Source: Elymus sibiricus | Taxonomy: Eukaryota > Streptophyta > Magnoliopsida > Poales > Poaceae | DNA length: 64,000 bases | NCBI GenBank assembly: GCA_039707655.1 | Contig: CM077672.1 | Location: 457,662,390-457,726,389, forward strand | Direction of reading: 5' to 3' | Shown: in pieces, positions 1 through 10,020 of the stretch | Numbering within the stretch: position 1 is the first letter of the stretch | How the letters are laid out: the number at the start of each line of letters is the position of its first letter | Position numbers and translations under genes: made by a program | The notes under the pieces: generated by a model | Told to the model about the DNA's origin: nothing | Databases searched by the model: none | What the model saw: only the letters and a program-made list of their open reading frames with translations

Positions 1-655
1 GAATTTATATGCTTAGCTAGCTCAAAAATGACATAATAACCTTAATTAGCCAAAAAATGACCTATTTAACCTAGGATAGCTCTAAAATTACCTATACTTA
101 GCATTTATTCCTCCAAAATGAATTTGGATGCTTAGCTAGCTCAAAAATGACATAACAACCTTAATTAGCTCCAAAAGGACCTATTTAACCTAGGATAGCT
201 CTAAAATGACCTATAATTACCAATTATTCCTCCAAAATGACTTTATATGCTTAGCTAGCTCAAAAATGACATAATAACCTTAATTAGCTCCAAAATGACC
301 TATTCAACCTAGGATAGCTCTAAAATGACCTATACTTAGCATTTATTCCTCCAAAATGAATTTATATGCTTAGCTAGCTCAAAAATGACATAATAACCTT
401 AATTAGCCAAAAAATGACCTATTTAATATAGCTCTAAAATGACCTATACTTAGCATTTATTTCTCCAACATGAATTTACATGCTTAGCTAGCTCAAAAAT
501 GACATAATAACCTTAATTAGCTCAAAAATGGCATAATTGCCTATGTTAGCTCTAAAATGACCTATACTTAGCTTATTTAGTTCATTTATGACATACTTAG
601 CATATTTAGGTCAATAATGGCCTATTTAACTAGGTTAGCTCTAAAATGACACAAG
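1..655. repeat. Tandem array, about 119-bp unit, inside CACTA element
   Basis: Units start near 1, 120, 238, 358 and 472, each opening with a variant of GAATTTATATGCTTAGCTAG, followed by more decayed repeats to about 655. Within each unit a shorter motif (tagctctaaaatgacctat) recurs, so the unit itself grew from shorter repeats. The array continues off the left edge. No coding potential is seen. Confidence 0.9.
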
Positions 656-695
656 TAAGCAATAAGAAGAAGAGAAAGAAAGAGAAGAAAAATTA

Positions 696-779
696 TTCTT
701 TTTCTTCTTCTTCTTCTTCTTTTTCTTCTTCTTCTTCTTCTTTTTCTTCTTGTTCTTCTAGTCTTCTTCTTCTTCTTCT
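696..779. repeat. TTC/GAA microsatellite
   Basis: Imperfect run of TTC triplets interrupted by TTTTTC and TTGTTC blocks. It lies between the tandem array and the subterminal repeats of the CACTA element. Reading frames across it (poly-Ser/Phe or poly-Glu) are artefacts of the repeat. Confidence 0.9.
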
Positions 780-1130
780 AACTTGCTTCTTTCCCATTTT
801 GCAGATTTGCTTCAAATCACGGAAGCTTGCGTTGGAGTCTACTCTTCTCCTTGTCCTTCCTTTTTGTTGTGATTTTGTAGGATGAACAATGTGAAACTTG
901 CTACCTATATATGTATTTATGGATGAAACCATTGTATATGGACATTTTGCTTAATTGTTGGATATGTTGGACTTTTCATTTGGTGTATATATCTGTTGGA
1001 TGATCATATCCATATGGCAGGGATATGTTAGCTATATGTACTTGTTGAAATATTTTGAAATAAATATATATATATCTGTGAAATTGATTGAATTTAAGAA
1101 AAAAAGAAAAAACAGGGGCAATATAGGCAC

Positions 1131-1648
1131 TTTGCCGTCTGCTAGCAGACGGCAAAACTCTTTGCCGTCTGCTAGCAGACGACAAAGGGACCACGTGGCA
1201 GCAGCCTGTGCAACCTGGGCTGGCCTACTTGGCTTCTTTGCCGTCTGCCAGCAGACGGCAAAGAGCTTTCTTGTTTGCCGTCTGCTGGCAGACGGCAATG
1301 AGCCTGCATTGGCCCAGCTGACCGCTGATGGCAGCAGACGTCATCTGCAGCTCTTTGCCGTCTGCTGGCAGACGGCAAAGAAGCAGAGGTCTTTGCCGTC
1401 TGTCAGCAGACGGCAAATAGCGCCGTTAGCCACCTAATGGGGCTGGCACCTTTTGTCTGCCGTCCAGGCTCTTTGCCATCTGCCAGCAGACGACAACGAG
1501 CTTTGCTTCTTTGCCGTCTGTCAGCAGACGGCAAAGTGGCCTTTGCCGGCACCTGTTCAGCCGAAGTGTTGGCCATCTGCTGGCAGACGGCAAAGGTTTT
1601 GCCGTCCGCCAGGGATGCCTTTGCCGTCTGCTATGGCAGACGGCAAAA
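1131..1648. repeat. CACTA subterminal palindromes (about ten copies)
   Basis: Near-perfect 25-29 bp palindromes made of TTTGCCGTCTGC joined to its reverse complement begin near 1131, 1161, 1237, 1275, 1353, 1391, 1471, 1510, 1571 and 1620. Spacing is irregular (about 30-80 bp). In CACTA elements such subterminal repeats are the binding sites of the element's DNA-binding protein (established for maize En/Spm TnpA). That role is inferred here from position and design. Confidence 0.85.
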
Positions 1649-1669
1649 CAGCTAATTCCTGTAGTGTTT

Positions 1670-2548
1670 CTCAATATAAGCAGTAGGCACAACTGGATCA
1701 ACATGGTAAACAATTGTTTCTTCTTTAATGCTAATAGGTTCTTCTTTCAATTCAATAGGTGGATGATATTTAAACCACTTCTCCTTAGGGAGATCAACAT
1801 GAGTAGCAAATGATTCACAAAAGGAGGCTACTATCTCAGAGTCATGTCCATATTTAGTGCTAAACTTATGAAAAGCATCGGTATCCATAAAAGATTTAAC
1901 ACAATCGAACTCAAGTATTATACCTGACTCATTACCTTTGTCGAGTTCCCAATCTTCAGAGTTGCATTTAATTCTTTCCAGAAGATCCCATCTGAATTCA
2001 ATAGTTTTCTTCATAAAGGAGCCAGTCAAAGAAGAATCGAGCATGGTTTGATCATCGTGAGAAAGCCGAGCATAAAAATTCTGTAAGATAATTTCTCTTG
2101 AGAGCTCATGATTGGGGCATGTATACATCATGTACTTAAGCCTCCCCCAAGCTTGATCAATACTTTCTCCTTCACGAGGCCAAAAATTATATATATAATT
2201 CTGATCATGATGAACCAGATGCATAGGATAAAAATTTTGATGAAATTCCAATTTCAATCAATTCCAATCCCACATTCAAATATCATCACATAGCCTATAC
2301 CAAGTCAATGCCTTTCCCTTAAAAGATTAAGGGAAAACCTTCTTCTTAACTTCACCTCTGGGTAAACCTGCAAGCTTAAATAATCCACAAACTTCATCCA
2401 CATAGATTAGGTGCATATCAGGATGTATTGTTCCATCTTCTCCAGTAGGTGCAGTAGGTTGAGGAGCAACTCTTTGTGCTTCCAGTCGAGGTGAAGATAC
2501 CCCGAACAAACCCCTCAAAGGATTACTTTCCATCGTGACAATTGACAA
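1670..2548 (-). pseudogene. Gypsy (Athila-type) gag, 5' portion, interrupted by CACTA
   Basis: Reads leftwards from an ATG at 2546-2548. The N-terminal part (about 73 residues) ends at a TAA at 2327-2329. The same frame then reopens and continues to 1670 after two more TGA stops near 2288 and 2270. The downstream part holds the retrotransposon gag core (WPREGESIDQAWGRLK, then LSREIILQNFYARL), which fits the Retrotrans_gag family (capsid-type protein). Reading resumes in one frame over roughly 290 codons, so this is one gene with point-mutation stops. The CACTA terminus cuts it at 1667-1669, and the rest of gag and pol would lie left of the window. It directly follows the primer-binding site and LTR at 2611-4151. 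Confidence 0.85.
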
Positions 2549-2610
2549 TAAATTTCATCACGTAATATAAATGTTTCCTTACCAAATTCCACTCACCAAA
2601 GGCGCTTCAC

Positions 2611-2628
2611 TCTCTGGCAACGGCCCCA
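2611..2628 (-). other. Primer-binding site of minus-strand Gypsy (tRNA-Asp type, degenerate)
   Basis: Minus-strand sequence TGGGGCCGTTGCCAGAGA, a decayed form of TGGCGCCGTTGCCGGGGA, the complement of the tRNA-Asp 3' end used by Athila-type Gypsy elements. It lies about 11 bp inside the LTR end, as in the intact copy at 37292. Confidence 0.7.
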
Positions 2629-2639
2629 GAAAAGAGTCT

Positions 2640-4151
2640 TGATGACCCACAAGTATAGGGGATCAATTGTAATCCTTTCAATAAGTAAGAGTGTCAAACC
2701 CAACGAGGAGCAGAAGGAAATGACAAGCGGTTTTCAGCAAGGTATTTTCTGCAAGCACTGAAATTATCGGTAACGAGTAGTTTGATAACAAGATAATTTG
2801 TAACAAGTGACAAGTAGCAATAGTAACTAAAGTGCAGCAAGGTAGCCCAATCCTTTTGTTGCAAAGGACAGGCCGGAACAATCTCTTATAATAAGCAAAG
2901 CATTCTCGAGGACACATGGGAATTTCATCTAGTCACTTTCATCATGTTTGTTTGATTCGCGTTTGCTACTTTGATAATTTGATATGTGGGTGGACTGGTG
3001 CTTGGGTGATGTTCTTACTTGAACATGCCTCCCACTTATGATTAACCCCTCTCGCAAGCATCCGCAACTATGAAAGAAGAATTAAGATAAATCTAACCAT
3101 AGCATTAAACATATGGATCCAAATCAGCCCCTTACGGAATAGCGCATAAACTAGGGTTTAAGCTTCTGTCACTCTAGCAACCCATCATCTAATTAGTACT
3201 CCACAATGCATTCCCTTAGGCCCAAAGATGGTGAAGTGCCATGTAGTCGACGTTCACATGACATCACTTAGAGAATCAACAACATACATATCATCAAAAT
3301 ATCGAACGAATACCAAATTCACATGATTACTTATGACAAGACTTCTCCCATGTCCTCAAGAACAAAAGTAACTACTCACACATCATATTCATGTCCAAGA
3401 TTAGAGGGGTATTGAATAGCATAATGGATCTGAACATATAATCTTCCACCAAATAAACCAACTAGCATCAACTACAAGATGTAATCTACACTACTAGCAA
3501 CCCACAGGTTCCAATCTGAGGTTTTGAGACAAAGATTGAATACAAGAGATGAACTAGGGTTTGAGATGAGATGGTGCTGGTGAAGATGTTGATGAAGATT
3601 GGTCCTCCCGCGATGAGAGGATCGTTGGTGATGTCGATGGCTTTGATTTCCCCCTCCCGGAGGGAAGTATCCCGGACGGAATCGCTCCGCCGGAGAGCAA
3701 AAGTGCTCCTGCCCAAGTTTCACCTCGAGATGGTGGCGCTCCATCCAAAAAGTCTTCTTCTTATTTTACTAGGTCAAATGGGCCTATATACCAGAAAATG
3801 GGTACCGGAGGCTGGCCAGGGCCCCACGAGCCACCAGGGCACACCTTGGGGGTGGCGTGCCCTGGTGCCTCATGAGCACCCGGGAGGCCCCCTCTGGTAC
3901 TTCTTTGCGCCAGTATTTTTTATTTATTCCAAAATAAATCTCCATGAATTTAGCTCATTTGGAGATGTGCAGAATAGGTATCTCTGACATAGCTTTTTCA
4001 GGTCCAGAATTCCAGCTCCGGCAATCTCCCTCGTTATGTAAATCTAGCATATTAAGAGAGAAAAGGCATTAGAATTACTCCACAAAGTATTATATTGATT
4101 AAAAACACTATAAATAGCAGTAGGAAAACATGATACAAAATGGACGTATCA
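2640..4151 (-). mobile_element. Complete Gypsy LTR (Wham/Sabrina-like), about 1.5 kb
   Basis: On the minus strand it begins TGATACGTCCATTTTG at 4151 and ends ...ACTTGTGGGTCATCA at 2640, so it has TG...CA ends. It is followed on the minus strand by a primer-binding site and gag (so it acts as a 5' LTR), and preceded by a polypurine tract (AAGCTTGGGGGAGT, 4152-4165), so it could equally be a 3' LTR. It shares its terminal sequence with the LTR pieces at 18078-18220 and 22321-22419. No reading frame in it looks real. Confidence 0.85.
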
Positions 4152-4712
4152 ACTCCCCCAAGCTTAGACCTCGCTTGTCCTCAAGCGAAAGCCGATATCG
4201 CTAATCATGTCCACATGTTTAGAGAGAGAGGTGTCGATAAAAAAAGGATATAGTAGCATCATGATCATTATTATAACAACAATATTAATTATCATAGAAC
4301 TTCTCATGAGCAAGTAACAATTCATCACAACAACGAAGTATAAGACATAAACTTTCTTGAAAACTAACAAACTATGTTCTCAGTCAACAATGCAACTGCA
4401 TTTCATCATATTTTCAGGAAGGGTCTCATGTAGGAGATTTTTAGCAAGTCCACATACTCAACCATCATTTAGTCTTCTATGATTGCTAACACTCACAACA
4501 TATATATGGAGCAAAAAGTTTCAGCTAGACACATAGAAAGATAGGGGCTTATAATTTCGCCTCCCAACTTATTCACCTGAAGGATGATGTCAACAATAAT
4601 AACTCATGATCACTCATATCCAACTGGATATATGTGTCTAGATCTTTCCCCACCACATGGTGCTTGCAAAAGAGAAAAATAAAAAGGGATAGAGGAGAAC
4701 ACTATTGACTCT
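4152..4712 (-). mobile_element. Gypsy internal 3' non-coding region, left part
   Basis: On the minus strand this is the untranslated stretch leading into the LTR at 4151, ending with the polypurine tract AAGCTTGGGGGAGT. Its continuation is at 16533 onward, since the Copia element interrupts it with an ACTCT duplication. The same sequence recurs at 51306-51870, which confirms that the two halves belong together. No ORF is supported. Confidence 0.8.
4708..4712. repeat. Target-site duplication ACTCT, left copy (Copia)
   Basis: ACTCT lies directly before the LTR start at 4713 and again directly after the LTR end (16528-16532). A perfect 5-bp duplication shows an intact insertion. Confidence 0.95.
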
Positions 4713-6391
4713 TGTTGGTGCAAATTCCTTGCCCCTTGAGTTTTGGAGATTGTTGACAGAAACAGGCATGGACTGATTTGTTTGCTAGTGCACACAGAGA
4801 GAACCAGTCCATGCAGTACCGAAGATTACGATGTCCCAGGTGTACAGTTCAAAGAACTTCACCGAAGATTATCTACGTCGAAGAAGATGAATGAGCTACA
4901 TCGTTTCAATCTGTTAGTCGAAGAAGAATGAAGTGAAGGAGATGACCCCTCGAAAATTTATTGCAGACGCAACGCAATTAGTTCGGTGATTACGTCCGAA
5001 GAAATTGACTGCAACGATGGAAGATAAAGATGAAGTGAAGACGTAGCATTCTTTTTGTCGTTCTTCTTTCATTCATTTGAGTCATAGGACCTCCGTACTA
5101 TTAAGACGGGTATAGGTTCTCGAAGCTTAGATCCATTGTGATGCTTAGCCCAAACCTATGCGAGACCGAGAGAAATCTCTTTATGCTTCGAAGGATTACC
5201 TACCAGCAAGAGACTCTATTCTTCTTCGCTGTGGGAGATATCTTTCGGACTGAGGAGTTAGCATTACTTGCTCTGCACGTAATGTTACCGTTGAGCCCAA
5301 TTTCCGACCGTTGGACTCGTGTCGTTCGGCCATTGGCTGCTCCACATGTCCAATTTGGTCATTTCCCTTCAGGGAAGGCTGCGGCTATAAATAGCCACCC
5401 CGCTCCAACGTTGCCCGTTGGCTGCTCTGCTTAAGATTTCTAAGAAGATTGATTGAGCAACCCCTCTCTGAGAGATTTGAGTTTAAAATCCACCGAGATA
5501 AAAATCAAGAGCCAAAACTTAGACAGTTGTTGAGCATCACTGTAGTTCTGAGTTAGGGTTTTTGTACCTATTACTCTTGAGAGCTGCCCACTCTCTAGAC
5601 GGATAGGTGTCTTTGCTCGAGTGTCGAAGAGTAATTGTCTTCACCGAGTAAACTCTTCAGCAACCAAGAGTCATTGTGGTTCACGAAGGGAACTGAAGAG
5701 AGTTTATCTTCAGTGATGGTTTGGAGATAGCCGACAAGTATCTACCACGAGTAAATCAACTGGAGTCTGATCAGCTCCGTAGTTGATGGAGAACAGGGTG
5801 AGGAGAGTTTATCCTCGGTGAGAGTTTATCACAGCCCCTCCAACCAGACGTAGTCCTTTGGCAGAAGGGCGAACTGGTCTACCAAATCCTTCTGTTGCCA
5901 TCGAGCACCACTGGTTCGCTTTACTTTACTGTATTTCTTTTAGCAGTTTTCATTCGTGCTCTGTGCCGATAGTTGTATCTGATCAATCATAGTTTCTCTG
6001 CTGTCAGTCAGTCATTCATATCATATCTTATCATCTTTGACTGATTTGCTTCGCAATATTGTTCATCTGTGATTTCATTCGTGCTATATTCATTCACTGT
6101 TATTAATCTCGGTGCATATCTCTCACAGTTTTATTCTGTAATCTTTCGTATCTGTGGTCGAGTATGTTATGTGCATTTCCATTGAGCTGGTTAAACTTGT
6201 GATATTCATCGATTGATTGCATTGCTGCATTCTTTATCATCTGTTCTGAGCATCTATGTCGAGGAACAACTAGTGCGTTGCTACCGAACTTAAATTCCGC
6301 TGCCGTGATTGGGTTCGGTTCAAAACTTTCGAAAGAAATTTTTAAATCTCCCATTCACCCCCCTCTGGTCGATATACTCTCGATCCCAACA
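4713..6391 (+). repeat. Copia 5' LTR
   Basis: Starts TGTTGGTGCAAATTCC and ends CTCGATCCCAACA. It carries a TATA box at 5386-5394 (TATAAATAG) within the GC-richer context ggctgcggc, presumably the element promoter. The 98-codon frame across 5138-5434 is conserved in both LTRs only because the LTRs are alike. Confidence 0.95.
5386..5394 (+). promoter_or_regulatory. TATA box in Copia 5' LTR
   Basis: TATAAATAG, repeated at the equivalent place in the 3' LTR (15517-15525). It is about 1.0 kb before the gag start, a normal place for an LTR transcription start. Confidence 0.7.
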
Positions 6392-6393
6392 AT

Positions 6394-6405
6394 TGGTATC
6401 AGAGC
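6394..6405 (+). other. Copia primer-binding site (initiator tRNA-Met)
   Basis: TGGTATCAGAGC, two bases after the LTR end, is the standard plant Copia primer-binding site complementary to the 3' end of initiator methionine tRNA. Confidence 0.95.
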
Positions 6406-6458
6406 AGGTACTCCCTGTCTCTGTTTATTAAAGGTCTAACAACCTTAGAGTTTTGAGT

Positions 6459-8138
6459 ATGTCATATGTAGGTAGATCCCCGCACTCTGAAAGGTTTCCT
6501 ATCTTCGATGGAAATGATTATATCTACTGGAGAGATCGAATGAAAATCAGACTTCAAGCCATCAACATAGATCTTTGGAATATTGTGGAAAATGGATACA
6601 CTGTTCAACACCCTGATGATCCTATTTCCGATGAAGCTGTGATTTCCTTGGATGCTCAAGCAAAAGATATTATATCTGATAGCATCTCAAGAAATATTTT
6701 TATTCGGTTCCGAAAGCTTGACACTGCCAAGCAACTCTGGGATGCCATCAAGAATGTTCATGAAGAATTCATTGCCAGAACCGATCTACACATAGATATG
6801 CTTTGTAAAATGTTTGCTGGTTTCAGAAGCCTTCGTAGGGAAAGTGCCATGGAACTCACCGATCGATTGACAAACATTGTTGAAAGACTTCGTCAACGAG
6901 GAGTAACTGATATCACCGATAGAGAAGTGGTCAACAAGCTTCTCATTGCTCTTGATGCAACCTATGATCCAATTGTGGCTGAAATCAAGCAAAGACCAGA
7001 CTATGAAGAACTTCACTACGTCGAAGTTATGACACTACTATCCACTCACGAAGAAAAGATGGAACTTGAAAATGGTCAGCAAGAATCCTCTTCGGAAAGC
7101 GAAGGAGAAGTTCTCTCACACTATGGCAGTTCTCAAGAAGAAGACATCAAAAATCAACACTCTATCACGAGAGAAATGGAAATGCTCACTGAAAGACTGA
7201 ACTATCTCAGAAGACAGAATCTAAGTCTCACAAATGATGATGGAGGCAACACGTCTGGAACTTCGAAGAAATTACCGCCGAAAGAAATGACATGCTTCAA
7301 ATGCAAACAACCTGGTCACTTCATAGCAGATTGTCCTTGTTGGGAACAAGATGAAAAATGCAGCAACAGATGGATTAATTGTCACTGCTCTGGTTTCACT
7401 CAAGTGGATCGTCACACTAAGCTCTTGAAGAAAAATGAAGCTACCGCATCATCTTCTTCGTCGAGACCAGTCACTGACGTACAAGCAAGAGCGACCATTG
7501 AATCCAATCTGAAGAAAATATCTCAGCTGACCAGATTGTGTGCTGAAATGAATATGGAATCTAAAGATGAATCATCTGACTCTGAATCAGAAGACAAAGA
7601 GCTTTACAGATACCTAGGAAGTGGCAATGCATTCGTCACATGTGAATCATCCGAGAACTCTTTCGAATCAGACGCTGATGAAAATGCTTCAAGAGAAGAT
7701 GAACCTATCGCATTCTGTCTCATGGCAAAATCTTCAGATGATCAGGTATCAGCAAAGCAAAAATCTCCTGAATACATTGAACTTGTCAAACTTATTGATA
7801 TTGCAAAAACTCAACAAGATGAACTAGAACAACTTGAGATGAATCTCAGGAAAACCGAAGGATTTCTGGTCAAAGAGATGAAGAAGAATCAAGAGTTGAT
7901 TGAAAAGCATAGTGCTTTTTCTTCAACGATTGATGAACTTCTTAACAGGAATCAAGAACGTTATGATTGTCTAACAGTCGACGTCGAGAATTTAACAAAT
8001 GAACTCCTTAACAGGAATCAAGAACTCGAGTCACTGAAAGATTCTTATAACGTGCTTGCGAAAGAAAAAGCTTCTCTCTTCGCTGAGCAATCTAACTACC
8101 TTCCTGATAATTTTGTGCCTCCTTGCTCAAAATGCTAG
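6459..8138 (+). CDS. gag: Copia gag polyprotein (SIRE/Maximus type), capsid and zinc knuckle
   Basis: 559 codons from the ATG at 6459, about 55 bp after the primer-binding site. The N-terminal third resembles the Copia-type gag fold (UBN2/DUF4219-like: FPIFDGNDYIYWRDRMK, then LWDAIKN). Residues about 279-292 hold a CCHC zinc knuckle (CFKCKQPGHFIADC) expected to bind RNA. An acidic, Ser-rich linker and a long coiled coil (about 440-545, repeating LLNRNQE) follow. Gag packages the element RNA in virus-like particles in the cytoplasm. The TAG stop at 8136-8138 is probably premature, since gag-like sequence continues in another frame from about 8126 to 8952. This is the longest open gag in the window. 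Confidence 0.9.
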   Translation: MSYVGRSPHSERFPIFDGNDYIYWRDRMKIRLQAINIDLWNIVENGYTVQHPDDPISDEAVISLDAQAKDIISDSISRNIFIRFRKLDTAKQLWDAIKNVHEEFIARTDLHIDMLCKMFAGFRSLRRESAMELTDRLTNIVERLRQRGVTDITDREVVNKLLIALDATYDPIVAEIKQRPDYEELHYVEVMTLLSTHEEKMELENGQQESSSESEGEVLSHYGSSQEEDIKNQHSITREMEMLTERLNYLRRQNLSLTNDDGGNTSGTSKKLPPKEMTCFKCKQPGHFIADCPCWEQDEKCSNRWINCHCSGFTQVDRHTKLLKKNEATASSSSSRPVTDVQARATIESNLKKISQLTRLCAEMNMESKDESSDSESEDKELYRYLGSGNAFVTCESSENSFESDADENASREDEPIAFCLMAKSSDDQVSAKQKSPEYIELVKLIDIAKTQQDELEQLEMNLRKTEGFLVKEMKKNQELIEKHSAFSSTIDELLNRNQERYDCLTVDVENLTNELLNRNQELESLKDSYNVLAKEKASLFAEQSNYLPDNFVPPCSKC

Positions 8139-8952
8139 AACGTAGCAATGCCGAGTCAAATGCTGAGTCATCTAATGCTGCCATCGAGATTACTGCAACT
8201 ACTTCGAATGAAATCTCTAACCCCTCCTCCGAGGAATTTGTTGCTATTTCTGATGAAAATTGCAGGCTAAAGAGCTTGCTTGAGACTGGCATGCTAAAGA
8301 GCCTCAAAGGGCATCAAATGCTTTGTGATGTGCTCAAGAAGTCAATACTGCACAAAAACCCCCGAAAGGAAGGTTTGGGTTTCGAAAGGAAACTCAACGC
8401 TAAACAAACTGGACCCCCGAGCAATATCTACGAACAACTTGGGTTCGGGCTAAGAACAAAACTCTCGAACCTGAACTCCTGTCTGGATATGACACTCCCA
8501 TTCCCACTGTCGCTGACGAGTCTGATAACTGAAGCTACAAATTATTCAAACAGTAGAATGGTAAGGTTTTCGCTCGATATGTTGGAACTAACTGCAGGTC
8601 TGGCTCTCCCAAGAAGCAAATATGGGTAAAAAAGTGCACCATTGAAAATGTATCTGTCACTGCTAACCTGAATATGCAGGGCAATTCTCTTCGAGGATAT
8701 TGTAATCCCTCTCAGCGCAGCACAGACACTTCTTCGAATGGATATCAACCAAACATTCGACAAAAGGATTACATGCGTATCTCCTCGAACCATTATGCTC
8801 ATGTCTCTAGAAACAATTTCAATGCTTACTCATATAATTACTCTCGAGATGAACAGGTAAACTACAGAGACCAACGAAGGAATATTCCTGCTCAGTCAAG
8901 ACCAACGAGGTCTGCACAGCCCACACAATTATGGGTTGTGAAAAGAAACTAA
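8126..8952 (+). pseudogene. C-terminal part of Copia gag, frameshifted
   Basis: Continues the SIRE-type gag after the 8138 stop: frame 2 from about 8126 to 8460 (residues such as LKGHQMLCDVLKK and NPRKEGLGFERKL), then frame 1 from about 8600 to 8952, ending in WVVKRN. The pieces match the C-terminal layout of SIRE/Maximus gag as I recall it: a conserved LKSLKGHQ.LCDVLKK block, a long Ser/Asn/Tyr-rich tail and a terminal WVVK. At least two frameshifts separate them. In autonomous relatives pol follows here; in this copy it does not. Confidence 0.7.
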
Positions 8953-9440
8953 CCCTTCTTGTAGGAACTCGCTCTCAGGGATTCTATGCTGTCTATCCTG
9001 TGCCCTGAGATCTATTTTGTTGGTGCTGGTTCTCTATGTTTTGTTTTTTTTCGTTTGTTGTTTTGTTCACATTGCCGTGTTTGGTTTCATCCATGAACAA
9101 CTCACTCATAGCTCCTTGTTTGGTGTTTCTTCTCGTTTGCCTGAGTGATTTGTTTTGGACCCTTTTATCCCTCTATTCTTTCTCGTCTAAATCTGTGCTG
9201 TCCGTCATAAGCATGCAACTTGATCCGAAGAAAATCTCTCTCCGACGTCCTTGGTCGCAAAAGAAATAATCTTCAAACATTTATTCCATTTTTTGGCCTT
9301 GTGCCCATCAAACCTTTCATCCGAGATTTTCGCAGGATTCGATTGCCACGTGCCCACGATCGTTTTGATCATGATCGTGTCCATTGAATACGGATCGTCC
9401 CGCTCTTGTAGGCCGTAGATTTCGGAAGGGTGGTTCTGTC
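8953..9440 (+). other. Copia interior between gag and ORF2, no gene seen
   Basis: AT- and pyrimidine-rich sequence with no recognisable pol remnant on either strand. It occupies the place where protease, integrase, reverse transcriptase and RNase H should be, so loss of pol is complete. The right part (from about 9340) becomes GC-richer and leads into the putative ORF2 promoter. Confidence 0.6.
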
Positions 9441-9446
9441 CTCCTT

Positions 9447-9456
9447 TTATAAATAC
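9447..9456 (+). promoter_or_regulatory. Candidate internal TATA box for ORF2
   Basis: TTATAAATAC inside ctccttttataaatacctct, followed by a pyrimidine- and C-rich leader (ccaccccttcttcctcatcc) like a grass 5' UTR. It lies about 565 bp before the ORF2 ATG at 10021. A leader intron is plausible: donor gcg|gtaatc at 9596 and acceptor tatttcacag ending at 10013. Inferred from sequence only. Confidence 0.45.
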
Positions 9457-10020
9457 CTCTTGCCACCCCTTCTTCCTCATCCGTTGCGTAACCCTCATTT
9501 CCCTTCATCCGAGCCCGAGCTCGCAGTGACTCCGGCGAGAACCTCCGCCGTGCAACTCCGGTGAAGCCTTGTCGCATCCGATCATTGCCAGTGCGGTAAT
9601 CCTCCTTCCCGCATTGCCATAGTTGATCTTGGTTGCCAAGTTAGGGTGCCTAGATCTGGAACTGCTCCTCTTTCCTGTTCTCTGTTCTTGAGTAGTTCTT
9701 ACCGGTGCAATTTATCTCTATTTATTTTACTGCGGTAGATCTTTAGGAATCTCTAGGATTCGTCTGGTGTGGTTTGTAGCTCTTCCTCGCGCTAGGTCTT
9801 CTCATCTTGGGTGCAGATGTGTTATCCGAAAGATTAGATAATTTTATATCTGCATGTGCATCATCCGAGGCTAGAAGTAAAATCTATCAAGGATATCTGT
9901 TCGGATTTCCATGGGTTCCCCAATCTTCCTAAAAAATCGTTTTCTTTCAAAAACTACTCTATGCATGCTTATGACCCTACCATGTTTTCCCTCGCATCTA
10001 CTCTATTTCACAGGTTGGTC

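Larger units (their letters stand above)
1..1666. mobile_element. CACTA DNA transposon, one terminal part (other end outside window)
   Basis: The right end at 1649-1666 reads, on the minus strand, CACTACAGGAATTAGCTG, a canonical CACTA terminal inverted repeat. It is preceded by about 500 bp of subterminal repeats built on TTTGCCGTCTGC and its reverse complement, which is typical of Triticeae CACTA elements. Inward of that lie an AT-rich stretch (about 780-1130), a TTC microsatellite and a roughly 119-bp tandem array. No transposase reading frame is visible in this part. The element sits inside a minus-strand Gypsy gag, whose coding resumes immediately at 1670. The three bases after the terminus (TTT) would be one copy of the target duplication; the other copy is not in the window. 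Confidence 0.85.

Noticed and set aside
646..932. Poly-Ser/Phe and poly-Glu reading frames
   Set aside because: They only translate the TTC/GAA microsatellite; no other sequence support.
1131..1648. Possible CRISPR-like array
   Set aside because: Repeat length is similar but spacing is irregular, repeats are full palindromes, and the terminus CACTACAGG identifies a plant CACTA transposon.
976..1713. Several overlapping frames rich in PSASRRQ / CRLLADGK
   Set aside because: Frame translations of the subterminal palindromes on both strands.
5138..5434. 98-codon frame repeated at 15269-15565
   Set aside because: Present twice only because it lies in the two Copia LTRs; spans the TATA box.
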